DNA of 5,386 nt, taken from NCBI GenBank assembly GCA_031178025.1, contig JAPSJU010000159.1, positions 1 through 5,386 of the forward strand, written 5' to 3'. This DNA is from Agromyces sp. (GTDB lineage: Bacteria; Actinomycetota; Actinomycetes; Actinomycetales; Microbacteriaceae). The stretch's first letter is position 1. Each line of letters begins with the position of its first letter. Of the stretch, positions 1 through 4,644 are shown piece after piece. The notes beneath the pieces are model-generated. The model saw only the letters and a program-made list of their open reading frames with translations, was not told where the DNA came from and did not search any database. The position numbers were made by a program, and so were the translations under genes.

Positions 1-455
1 CGACTCCTCCCGAGGGTCCGACGCCGACGCCGACGCCGGTCGCCACCGCGCCGGTGCGCCGAGCGATCGTCCTCGCCGAGGAGAACAAGATCCGGCAGGT
101 GATCACGAACCTCATGGCGAACGCGATCCGCTTCACCTCGGACGAGAGCCCCATCGACATCCGAGTGTCCGTGGACGACGCTGCCGAGCGCGCCATGATC
201 GAGGTCATCGACCACGGCGAGGGCATTCCGCCGCAGATCCGGGAGAAGATCTTCCAGCGCTTCTGGCGAGCCGATACCTCGCGCACGCGGGAGACGGGCG
301 GCTCGGGGCTCGGCCTCGCCATCGTCTCGTCCATCGTGTCGGCGCACAACGGCACCGTCGACGTCGTGGAGACGCCGGGGGGCGGAGCGACGTTCCGTGT
401 CTCGTTGCCCCTCGCGAGTTCGTCGGCGGCCCCGCAGCCCGTCGTGCCCGCCTGA
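1..455 (+). CDS. Sensor histidine kinase, C-terminal ATPase part (5' end outside window)
   Basis: This is the catalytic end of a two-component sensor kinase, the part that binds ATP and phosphorylates the kinase's own histidine before transfer to a response regulator. The open frame enters from the left edge (codons in phase with position 3) and stops with TGA at 453-455. The HATPase boxes appear in the right order: N box NLMANA (108-125), G1 box DHGEGIP (210-230), F box IFQRFWRAD (249-275) and G2 box GGSGLGLAIV (297-326), followed by the usual closing strand ending FRVSLPLA. The dimerisation/phosphoacceptor domain and any sensor or membrane part lie outside the window, so the signal and the partner regulator cannot be named. 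Just before the N box is an odd Pro/Thr-rich stretch (TPTPTPVATAP). An ATG- or GTG-initiated gene starting inside the window is unlikely because the domain would be cut. Family assignment is secure; the subfamily is not. Confidence 0.93.
   Translation, partial: TPPEGPTPTPTPVATAPVRRAIVLAEENKIRQVITNLMANAIRFTSDESPIDIRVSVDDAAERAMIEVIDHGEGIPPQIREKIFQRFWRADTSRTRETGGSGLGLAIVSSIVSAHNGTVDVVETPGGGATFRVSLPLASSSAAPQPVVPA
18..39 (+). repeat. Short tandem hexanucleotide repeat in kinase gene
   Basis: Three full copies of ACGCCG lie head to tail at 21-38, preceded by CCG (18-20). They encode the Thr-Pro repeats of the linker in the histidine kinase. The unit is a multiple of three, so copy-number change would keep the frame. 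It may simply be a low-complexity Pro/Thr linker. Confidence 0.55.
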
Positions 456-560
456 GCCACCCCTCCTCCCCAGCGGCGGAAGCGGCGGGCCGGGGTGCCG
501 GACACCGCGATCTCCGCGTGGACGCGCTCGCCTCGGCCTAGCGTGTCCTCATCACCGCAG

Positions 561-568
561 GGAAGGGA
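561..568 (+). promoter_or_regulatory. Ribosome-binding site deciding the WXG100 gene start
   Basis: GGAAGGGA sits 5 bases before the ATG at 574. The same frame stays open upstream to 397, overlapping the kinase gene, but that extension has no good ribosome-binding site and encodes Arg/Pro-rich sequence foreign to the family, so the site at 561-568 fixes the start. Confidence 0.7.
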
Positions 569-573
569 CTCCG

Positions 574-864
574 ATGACCAGCTACCATGTCGACGCCGCG
601 CAGGTGTCCGCCGCCACGCAGTCGGTGCAGGGCACGATCGGCCGCATTCAATCGGAGGTGTCCTCGCTCCTCGGCCAGCTCGGCGGGCTCCAGTCGTCGT
701 GGACGGGCCAGGCATCGACGGCGTTCCAGGCCGCGGTGTCCGACTGGCGGGCGACGCAGTCGCAGGTCGAGCAGAGCCTCGACGCACTCAACCGCGCGCT
801 CGGTATCGCCGCGACGCAGTACGCGGAGGCCGAGCAGGCGAACGCCCGGCTCTTCCTGCGCTGA
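574..864 (+). CDS. WXG100 family (ESAT-6-like) type VII secretion target
   Basis: This gene encodes a 96-residue protein of the length typical for WXG100 proteins, which form helical hairpins that dimerise and are exported by ESX/type VII secretion systems. The hallmark W-x-G is W43-T44-G45, at the turn between two long amphipathic helices (about residues 8-40 and 48-90) rich in Ala, Gln and Ser. Near the C-terminus Y83-AEA-E87 fits the general type VII export signal YxxxD/E. There is no signal peptide or membrane segment. It starts at ATG 574 behind a good ribosome-binding site. It lies 118 bp after the kinase gene and converges on groEL. No partner WXG100 gene and no secretion-machine gene (EccC-type ATPase, membrane components) is in the window, so it may act as a homodimer exported by a system encoded elsewhere. 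Its role after export cannot be told from the sequence. Confidence 0.9.
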   Translation: MTSYHVDAAQVSAATQSVQGTIGRIQSEVSSLLGQLGGLQSSWTGQASTAFQAAVSDWRATQSQVEQSLDALNRALGIAATQYAEAEQANARLFLR

Positions 865-901
865 GGGGCCGTGCGACGCACGCAGCGACGCGCGGGACAC
901 G

Positions 902-935
902 ACGATGGGCGCCTCCCGAAGGAGACGCCCATCGT
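902..935 (-). terminator. Hairpin terminator between convergent WXG100 and groEL genes
   Basis: Fifteen-base arms at 902-916 and 921-935 are complementary except for one position, around a 4-base loop. Read as minus-strand RNA (groEL transcript) the single irregular pair becomes a G-U wobble and the loop becomes UUCG closed by C-G, the very stable C(UUCG)G tetraloop. Read on the plus strand it is a C-A mismatch, but the arm is followed by TTT (935-937). It lies 38 bp after the WXG100 stop and 35 bp after the groEL stop, so it probably ends both transcripts. No long U-tract follows on the minus strand, as is common in high-GC actinobacteria. Confidence 0.8.
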
Positions 936-970
936 TTCGATACGGCCCGAAGGCTCGAGAGCGGCTGGGA

Positions 971-2590
971 CTAGAAGTCCATGCCACCCGTCGGGTCGCC
1001 GGCCGGAACCGGGTTCTTCTCGGGCTTCTCGGCGACGACGGCCTCGGTCGTGAGGAAGAGGCCGGCGATCGACGCGGCGTTCTGCAGCGCCGAGCGGGTC
1101 ACCTTGGCCGGGTCGATGATGCCCTGCGCGATGAGGTCGCCGTACTCGCCGGTCGCGGCGTTGAGGCCGTGACCGTCGGGAAGCTCGGCGACGCGGTTCG
1201 CGACGACGCCCGGCTCGAGGCCCGCGTTCAGGGCGATCTGCTTGAGCGGAGCCTCGATCGCGACCCGCACGATGTTCGCACCGGTCGACTCGTCGCCCGT
1301 GAGCTGCAGCGTCTTGAACGCCTTGGCACCGGCCTGGATCAGGGCGACGCCACCACCGGCGACGATGCCCTCTTCGACGGCGGCCTTCGCGTTGCGGACG
1401 GCGTCCTCGATGCGGTGCTTGCGCTCCTTGAGCTCGACCTCGGTCGCGGCACCCGCCTTGATGACGGCGACGCCGCCGGCGAGCTTCGCAAGACGCTCCT
1501 GGAGCTTCTCGCGGTCGTAGTCCGAGTCGGTGTTGTCGATCTCGGCACGGATCTGCGCGACGCGGCCCGCGATGGCCTCGGGGTCGCCTGCACCCTCGAC
1601 GATCGTGGTCTCGTCCTTCGTGATGACGACCTTGCGAGCCTGACCGAGCAGGTCCAGCGTGACGTTCTCGAGCTTGAGGCCGACCTCTTCGGAGATGACC
1701 TGGCCGCCCGTGAGGATCGCGATGTCCTGCAGCTGGGCCTTGCGGCGGTCGCCGAAGCCGGGAGCCTTGACGGCGACCGACTTGAAGATGCCGCGGATCT
1801 TGTTCACGATGAGCGTCGCGAGTGCCTCGCCGTCGACGTCCTCGGCGATGATGAGCAACTGCTTGCCCGTCTGGATCACCTTGTCGACGATGGGCAGCAG
1901 GTCCTTGATGTTCGAGACCTTGGAGTTGACGATCAGGATGTACGGGTCTTCGAAGACCGCTTCCTGGCGCTCGGGGTCGGTGACGAAGTAGGCCGAGAGG
2001 TAGCCCTTGTCGAAGCGCATGCCCTCGGTGAGCTCGAGCTCGGTGCCGAAGGTGTTCGACTCCTCGACGGTGACGACGCCTTCCTTGCCGACCTTGTCGA
2101 TCGCCTCGGCGATGATCGCGCCGATCTCGGGGTCAGCGGCGGAGATCGATGCCGTGGCAGCGATCTCTTCCTTGGTCTCGATCTCCTTCGCCGCGGAGAG
2201 CAGCTCGGCGGTGACGGCCGAGACGGCCTTCTCGATGCCGCGCTTGAGCGAGATGGGGTCGGCGCCGGCAGCGACGTTGCGCAGGCCCTCGCGCACGAGC
2301 GCCTGGGCGAGCACGACCGAGGTCGTGGTGCCGTCTCCGGCCACGTCGTCGGTCTTCTTGGCGACCTCCTTGACGAGCTCGGCACCGATCTTCTCGTACG
2401 GGTCGTCGAGCTCGATCTCCTTGGCAATCGACACGCCGTCGTTCGTGATCGTGGGCGCGCCCCACTTCTTCTCGAGCACGACGTTGCGACCGCGCGGGCC
2501 GAGGGTCACCTTCACGGCGTCGGCGAGCTGGTTGAGTCCACGCTCGAGCCCGCGGCGGGCCTCCTCGTTGAAAGCAATGATCTTTGCCAT
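971..2590 (-). CDS. groEL: Chaperonin GroEL (60-kDa, Hsp60)
   Basis: The gene encodes a full-length 539-residue group I chaperonin subunit, which forms the ATP-driven double-ring folding chamber in the cytoplasm with GroES as lid. Visible hallmarks are LGPRGRN (30-36) and DGVSIAKEIELDD in the nucleotide-binding region, D86-GTTT-90, the ATPase aspartate in the RIEDAVRN segment (D396, counterpart of E. coli D398), and the chaperonin signature AAVEEGIVAGGG (403-414). The C-terminus ends GGMDF, without the long GGM tail of E. coli or the His-rich tail of mycobacterial GroEL1, so it resembles the housekeeping actinobacterial GroEL2 type. The frame is open to 2623, but the family start MAKIIAFNEEARRGLE fixes the ATG at 2588-2590, with GGAAAGGA 12 bases upstream. 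No groES adjoins it, as is usual for groEL2-type loci; groES is presumably elsewhere. Control by HrcA is implied by CIRCE upstream. A terminator hairpin follows the TAG stop. Confidence 0.98.
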   Translation of the reverse strand: MAKIIAFNEEARRGLERGLNQLADAVKVTLGPRGRNVVLEKKWGAPTITNDGVSIAKEIELDDPYEKIGAELVKEVAKKTDDVAGDGTTTSVVLAQALVREGLRNVAAGADPISLKRGIEKAVSAVTAELLSAAKEIETKEEIAATASISAADPEIGAIIAEAIDKVGKEGVVTVEESNTFGTELELTEGMRFDKGYLSAYFVTDPERQEAVFEDPYILIVNSKVSNIKDLLPIVDKVIQTGKQLLIIAEDVDGEALATLIVNKIRGIFKSVAVKAPGFGDRRKAQLQDIAILTGGQVISEEVGLKLENVTLDLLGQARKVVITKDETTIVEGAGDPEAIAGRVAQIRAEIDNTDSDYDREKLQERLAKLAGGVAVIKAGAATEVELKERKHRIEDAVRNAKAAVEEGIVAGGGVALIQAGAKAFKTLQLTGDESTGANIVRVAIEAPLKQIALNAGLEPGVVANRVAELPDGHGLNAATGEYGDLIAQGIIDPAKVTRSALQNAASIAGLFLTTEAVVAEKPEKNPVPAGDPTGGMDF

Positions 2591-2602
2591 GTGTGTTTCT
2601 CG

Positions 2603-2610
2603 TCCTTTCC
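2603..2610 (-). promoter_or_regulatory. groEL ribosome-binding site
   Basis: On the minus strand GGAAAGGA (2610 down to 2603) precedes the ATG at 2590 by 12 bases, and the purine-rich GACGAGAAA continues after it. This supports MAKIIAF as the start rather than the in-frame ATG at 2623, which would place the ribosome-binding site inside the coding region. Confidence 0.55.
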
Positions 2611-2635
2611 CGGACGTCTTCAAAGATTCGTTGGT

Positions 2636-2662
2636 TTAGCACTCAAAACGAGTGAGTGCTAA
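2636..2662 (-). promoter_or_regulatory. CIRCE operator (HrcA binding site) of groEL
   Basis: A perfect match to the CIRCE consensus: TTAGCACTC (2636-2644), a 9-base spacer, then GAGTGCTAA (2654-2662). CIRCE is bound by the HrcA repressor, which loses activity on heat shock. It lies 45 bp upstream of the groEL ATG and overlaps the predicted transcription start, so bound HrcA would block initiation. hrcA itself is not in the window. Confidence 0.97.
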
Positions 2663-2666
2663 GACG

Positions 2667-2695
2667 ATTCTGGCACTCCACCGGCATGAGTGCAA
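2667..2695 (-). promoter_or_regulatory. Predicted groEL promoter (SigA-like)
   Basis: On the minus strand TTGCAC (2695-2690) and CAGAAT (2672-2667) are separated by exactly 17 bases and match the -35 and -10 consensus at four of six positions each. A start about seven bases beyond the -10 would fall at about 2660, inside CIRCE. The position relative to CIRCE and groEL makes this convincing, but the start has not been mapped. Confidence 0.65.
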
Positions 2696-2696
2696 G
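2670..2696 (-). promoter_or_regulatory. Second, degenerate CIRCE-like element over the groEL promoter
   Basis: CTGGCACTC (2670-2678), a 9-base spacer, and GAGTGCAAG (2688-2696). The inner core GCACTC-N9-GAGTGC is perfect and has the same spacing as true CIRCE; 14 of the 18 arm bases match the consensus. It covers the spacer, the whole -35 and half of the -10 of the predicted promoter, and lies 7 bp upstream of the perfect CIRCE (34 bp centre to centre). It could be a second HrcA site, a weak accessory site, or a decayed duplicate. Confidence 0.6.
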
Positions 2697-2725
2697 CGAG
2701 CCGACGCACGGACCGCCGACGACGA

Positions 2726-2758
2726 CGAACGCGCCGCCGAAGCCCGGCGACGCGTTCG
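2726..2758 (-). terminator. Hairpin terminator of the cold-shock gene
   Basis: Fourteen-base arms at 2726-2739 and 2745-2758 surround a 5-base loop. On the minus strand every position pairs, one as a G-U wobble; on the plus strand that position is a C-A mismatch, which argues that the structure serves the minus-strand cold-shock transcript ending 11 bp upstream at 2770. A (TCG)-rich tract rather than a U-tract follows. It would insulate groEL from csp read-through. Confidence 0.75.
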
Positions 2759-2769
2759 GAGGGGCGGGC

Positions 2770-2970
2770 TCAGGCGGGGCGCACCGACTCGGCCTGCGGG
2801 CCCTTCGAGCCGGTGCCGAGCTCGAAGACGACCTGCTGTCCCTCTTCGAGCACCTTGTAGCCCGTCATGTCGATGCCGGAGTAGTGGACGAACACGTCCT
2901 GCCCTCCATCGACGGTGATGAACCCGTACCCCTTTTCAGCGTTGAACCACTTGACGGTTCCGTTCGCCAT
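2770..2970 (-). CDS. Cold-shock domain protein (CspA family)
   Basis: A 66-residue single-domain cold-shock protein, a small five-stranded OB-fold that binds single-stranded RNA and DNA and melts RNA secondary structure in the cytoplasm. The RNA-binding motifs are intact: RNP1 as KGYGFI (13-18) and RNP2 as VFVHY (26-30), after the family opening MANGTVKWFNAEKG. The length is standard for bacterial Csps. The frame is open far upstream, but family alignment fixes the ATG at 2968-2970, and GGGAGC lies 5 bases before it. It is probably transcribed alone, with about 200 bp of gene-free DNA upstream and a terminator hairpin just downstream. A 9-bp inverted repeat (2999-3045) lies in the likely leader, where cold-shock mRNAs often carry regulatory structure; whether it does so here is unknown. 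Whether the protein is cold-induced or constitutive cannot be read from the sequence. Confidence 0.96.
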   Translation of the reverse strand: MANGTVKWFNAEKGYGFITVDGGQDVFVHYSGIDMTGYKVLEEGQQVVFELGTGSKGPQAESVRPA

Positions 2971-2998
2971 GCGTTGCTCCCAAACTGCCGAGTTCCGT

Positions 2999-3045
2999 TC
3001 AGCACGTGCCAGTCGCCTGTACCGGGCCCCCTCGTGACGTGCTGA
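2999..3045 (-). repeat. Inverted repeat in the cold-shock gene leader
   Basis: TCAGCACGT (2999-3007) and ACGTGCTGA (3037-3045) are perfect 9-bp arms around a 29-base loop. The structure would start 28 bases upstream of the csp ATG and leave the ribosome-binding site free. It could be a leader stem or a protein-binding site; chance is not excluded in GC-rich DNA. Confidence 0.4.
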
Positions 3046-3137
3046 CAGGGCACCGCTGGGTACCGGGCGTTCACACGGGAGAGCGACCGGATCCAGAATG
3101 GAACGACGTGACGCGCGGGCACAAGAGGTCGAGCGCT

Positions 3138-3168
3138 GCGGAATGTCGCAGAATGGCAACGATTCCGC
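3138..3168 (-). terminator. Possible terminator after the LytR_C gene
   Basis: GCGGAAT (3138-3144) and ATTCCGC (3162-3168) form 7-bp arms with a 17-base loop, beginning 5 bp after the stop codon of the LytR_C gene. A competing small stem (TGCG 3137-3140 with CGCA 3147-3150) overlaps it. No U-tract follows. Position supports a terminator, but the long loop makes it weak. Confidence 0.35.
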
Positions 3169-3173
3169 CGGGA

Positions 3174-3716
3174 TCAGCCGGCGGTCGCCGTCGCATAGTC
3201 GCCGCCGAGCACGAGGACGAGCGGCGTGCCGATCGCAGCGAACTGCTCGGAGAGGCGCACGTCGGCCTCCGGCACCGCCTGCGCGACGCCTCGCGCAGCG
3301 CCCTCGAGCTCGGGAGCGGCGTAGTAGACGACCGTCTCGGTGAGATCGTCGGCGCTCGCGTTCGCGGTGGTGCCCACGGGAATACCCGATGCGGTGAGCG
3401 ATTCCGCCGCCCGCGCGGCGAGTCCCGACGTCGTCGTGCCGTTCAGCACCGTGACCGGCACATCCGGGGCGATCGTCGGCTCGGCCGTCGCGATCGGCTC
3501 CGGTGTCGCCGTCGCGGTCGGCTCGCCGAAGTTCAACCGGTCGTTGAAGACGATGACGCCGCCGATGCCCACGGCGACGAGGACGACGGTCGCGAGCGCC
3601 GCCCAGCCGAACGCGGCCCACCGGGAACGGCGCCGGGTGGGTGCCCGGTGCGCCCCCACCCGCTCGATGCCGTGCGGAATGGTGTCGAATCGGTCGCGGG
3701 GGAACTTCTGCGCCAT
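3174..3716 (-). CDS. LytR C-terminal (LytR_C) domain membrane protein
   Basis: A 180-residue protein with a basic cytoplasmic N-terminus (TRRRSR, 27-32), one membrane segment at about 34-57, a Thr/Pro/Glu/Ala-rich linker (63-86) and an extracytoplasmic LytR_C domain (about 87-171) with the characteristic VTVLNGTTTSGLA strand-helix start and the later VVYYAAPELEGAA and PLVLVLGGDYA segments. It lacks the LytR-CpsA-Psr catalytic domain, so it should not itself transfer cell-wall polymers; LytR_C alone is thought to act in envelope-associated interactions. In M. tuberculosis the LytR_C protein VirR (Rv0431) affects envelope integrity and vesicle release and sits beside a DUF3263 gene, as here. 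It starts 26 bp after the DUF3263 stop codon, so the two are likely co-transcribed. Its ribosome-binding site is weak (CTGGA-like), which may mean lower translation. The domain call is strong; function in this organism is inferred. Confidence 0.9.
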   Translation of the reverse strand: MAQKFPRDRFDTIPHGIERVGAHRAPTRRRSRWAAFGWAALATVVLVAVGIGGVIVFNDRLNFGEPTATATPEPIATAEPTIAPDVPVTVLNGTTTSGLAARAAESLTASGIPVGTTANASADDLTETVVYYAAPELEGAARGVAQAVPEADVRLSEQFAAIGTPLVLVLGGDYATATAG

Positions 3717-3742
3717 GAGTCCAGTCGGGGTCGGGGCCGCGC

Positions 3743-4042
3743 TCAGTCGAGCGATCGGCCGATCGAGAGCGAGCGACGCGCGCGGGTCGCGGCACGCGCC
3801 TCCCGCATGCGCTGCAGGCGCTTGACGAGCATCGGGTCGTGCCTGAGCGCCGCCGGCGAGTCGATGAGCTCGCCGAGTATCCGATAGTACCGGGCAGCGG
3901 AGAGGCCGAATTCGTCGCGGATCGCCTGAGCCTTGTGTCCCGGCTGCTGCCAGGCGCGAGCCTCGAAGGCGAGCACGCGCAGGGAGCGTTCATCGAGGCC
4001 GGCGTCGCCGCTGTCGCGGGAGGACATCGGCTCGGCGCTCAT
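3743..4042 (-). CDS. DUF3263 family protein, possible HTH DNA-binding protein
   Basis: A 99-residue soluble protein of the actinobacterial DUF3263 family. The family core runs from about residue 20 to 80: RVLAFEARAWQQPGHKAQAIRDEFG, then LSAARYYRILGELIDSPAAL and DPMLVKRLQRMR. The segment from G35 to D61 looks like a helix-turn-helix (AQAIRDEFGLSAARYYRILGEL), so DNA binding is plausible, but no function is established that I can name. The C-terminus is rich in Arg. The start at 4042 is chosen because GAGGGAGGA lies 3 bases upstream; the frame stays open to 4216 but the extension is unlike the family, and an internal Met at codon 6 is a weaker alternative. It is the first gene of a probable two-gene unit with the LytR_C membrane-protein gene, 26 bp away, and is divergent from msrB. 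This pairing is conserved in actinobacteria, which suggests a shared envelope-related job. Confidence 0.9.
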   Translation of the reverse strand: MSAEPMSSRDSGDAGLDERSLRVLAFEARAWQQPGHKAQAIRDEFGLSAARYYRILGELIDSPAALRHDPMLVKRLQRMREARAATRARRSLSIGRSLD

Positions 4043-4045
4043 GCT

Positions 4046-4054
4046 TCCTCCCTC
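4046..4054 (-). promoter_or_regulatory. Strong ribosome-binding site deciding the DUF3263 start
   Basis: GAGGGAGGA reads on the minus strand from 4054 to 4046, leaving 3 bases (7 from the GAGGG core) to the ATG at 4042. It is the best ribosome-binding site in the window and rejects the longer reading starting at 4216. Confidence 0.75.
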
Positions 4055-4080
4055 GGGCGGACCGTCGCCGCTTGCAGCAC

Positions 4081-4086
4081 ATCCTA
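4081..4086 (-). promoter_or_regulatory. Candidate -10 element for the DUF3263-LytR_C unit
   Basis: TAGGAT on the minus strand (4086-4081) matches an actinobacterial -10 hexamer with the key A2 and T6 present. Transcription would start near 4074, giving a leader of about 30 bases with the strong ribosome-binding site. No good -35 is seen 16-18 bases upstream, so the call is tentative. Confidence 0.4.
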
Positions 4087-4089
4087 GGT

Positions 4090-4161
4090 ACGGGCGGCCG
4101 CGAGCACGCTGAGCGCGCCCGGCGTGTGGGACCACGCGCTGGCGGAACACGGGCCGCCCGT
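4090..4161. repeat. Wide inverted repeat with inner dyads in the DUF3263/msrB divergent region
   Basis: ACGGGCGGCC (4090-4099) and GGCCGCCCGT (4152-4161) are perfect 10-bp arms. Between them AGCGCG (4112-4117) and CGCGCT (4135-4140) form inner arms. The region holds no gene and lies between divergent units, so it might be regulatory or form a structured RNA. High GC raises the chance of accidental pairing. Confidence 0.35.
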
Positions 4162-4197
4162 CATGCGTTGCAGCCGGGGTGCAGGAAGACCTGCGAG

Positions 4198-4217
4198 CAT
4201 GGTGGCTGGCCATCATG
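4198..4217. promoter_or_regulatory. 20-bp dyad, possible operator or leader hairpin of msrB
   Basis: CATGGTGGC (4198-4206) and GCCATCATG (4209-4217) are 9-base arms matching at 8 positions around a 2-base centre. It ends 9 bp before the msrB ribosome-binding site (4227-4234). As DNA it looks like a site for a dimeric regulator; as RNA the irregular pair is G-U and an 8-bp stem with a CUGG loop forms. No known regulator motif is recognised. Confidence 0.4.
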
Positions 4218-4239
4218 GTCCGGAGTGGAAGGAGCGCCC

Positions 4240-4641
4240 ATGGCGTATCGCGTGAACAAGTCCGACGACGAGTGGCGTGCCGAGCTCGGCGACGACCGGT
4301 ACGCAGTGCTCCGCGAGGCGGCGACCGAGCGCCCGTGGACCGGCGAGCTGCTCGATGAGGAGCGTGCCGGCGTCTACACGTGCGCCGCGTGCGGAGCAGA
4401 GCTCTTCAAGAGCGGCACGAAGTTCGACTCCGGGTGCGGCTGGCCGAGCTTCTACGAGTCGGTACGGCCGGACGCCGTCGAGCTCATCGAGGACGATTCG
4501 CTCGGCATGGTGCGCACCGAGGTGCGCTGCGCGAGCTGCGGGTCGCACCTCGGACACGTCTTCCCCGACGGCTTCGGGACGCCGACGGGCGACCGCTACT
4601 GCATGAACTCGATCGCCCTCGACTTCTCCGCGGAGTCCTGA
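4240..4641 (+). CDS. msrB: Peptide-methionine (R)-S-oxide reductase MsrB
   Basis: A 133-residue MsrB, which reduces the R form of methionine sulfoxide in oxidised proteins, recycled by thioredoxin, in the cytoplasm. The fold markers are complete: zinc-binding CxxC pairs C48/C51 (YTCAACGAELF) and C97/C100 (CASCGSHLGHVFPDG), the substrate-pocket GCGWPSF (65-71), and the catalytic cysteine C121 in RYCMNS. C66 in the GCGWPSF motif is the likely resolving cysteine. Length matches single-domain MsrB; no signal peptide is present, and no msrA is fused or adjacent. The ATG at 4240 is chosen because GGAAGGAG (4227-4234) lies 5 bases upstream and the next residues fit the family start; the frame is open back to 4072. 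A nitroreductase gene follows after 3 bp, so the two probably share a transcript. I could not find a clear promoter; a 20-bp dyad lies just upstream. Confidence 0.97.
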   Translation: MAYRVNKSDDEWRAELGDDRYAVLREAATERPWTGELLDEERAGVYTCAACGAELFKSGTKFDSGCGWPSFYESVRPDAVELIEDDSLGMVRTEVRCASCGSHLGHVFPDGFGTPTGDRYCMNSIALDFSAES

Positions 4642-4644
4642 GCG

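Noticed and set aside
458..497. CACCCC/GGGGTG arms after the kinase stop as a terminator
   Set aside because: Six-bp arms around a 28-base GC-rich loop with no following T-run; expected by chance here.
587..2662. A 691-codon plus-strand open frame running antisense to the whole of groEL
   Set aside because: GC-rich codon use in groEL removes stops from the opposite strand. The translation is Arg/Leu/Asp/Gly-rich low-complexity sequence, starts inside the WXG100 gene, and has no matching ribosome-binding site. Long frames antisense to chaperone genes are a known annotation artefact, sometimes labelled NAD-specific glutamate dehydrogenase.
2590..2700. HspR (HAIR) operator near groEL
   Set aside because: I looked for CTTGAGT-N7-ACTCAAG-like arms and found none; only CIRCE-type sites are present.
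2686..3045. Plus-strand frame opposite the cold-shock gene, starting with ATG at 2686
   Set aside because: It is the mirror of a secure csp gene, begins inside the groEL promoter/second CIRCE-like element, and resembles no family.
3095..3124. Possible csp promoter on the minus strand: TTGTGC (3124-3119) and CATTCT (3100-3095), 18-bp spacer
   Set aside because: Only three of six bases match at each hexamer, and similar pairs would arise by chance in this region; it is not strong enough to list as a feature.
3006..3887. Long plus-strand frame opposite the LytR_C and DUF3263 genes
   Set aside because: The product is Arg-rich and domain-free, while the opposite strand holds two recognisable families with operon spacing.
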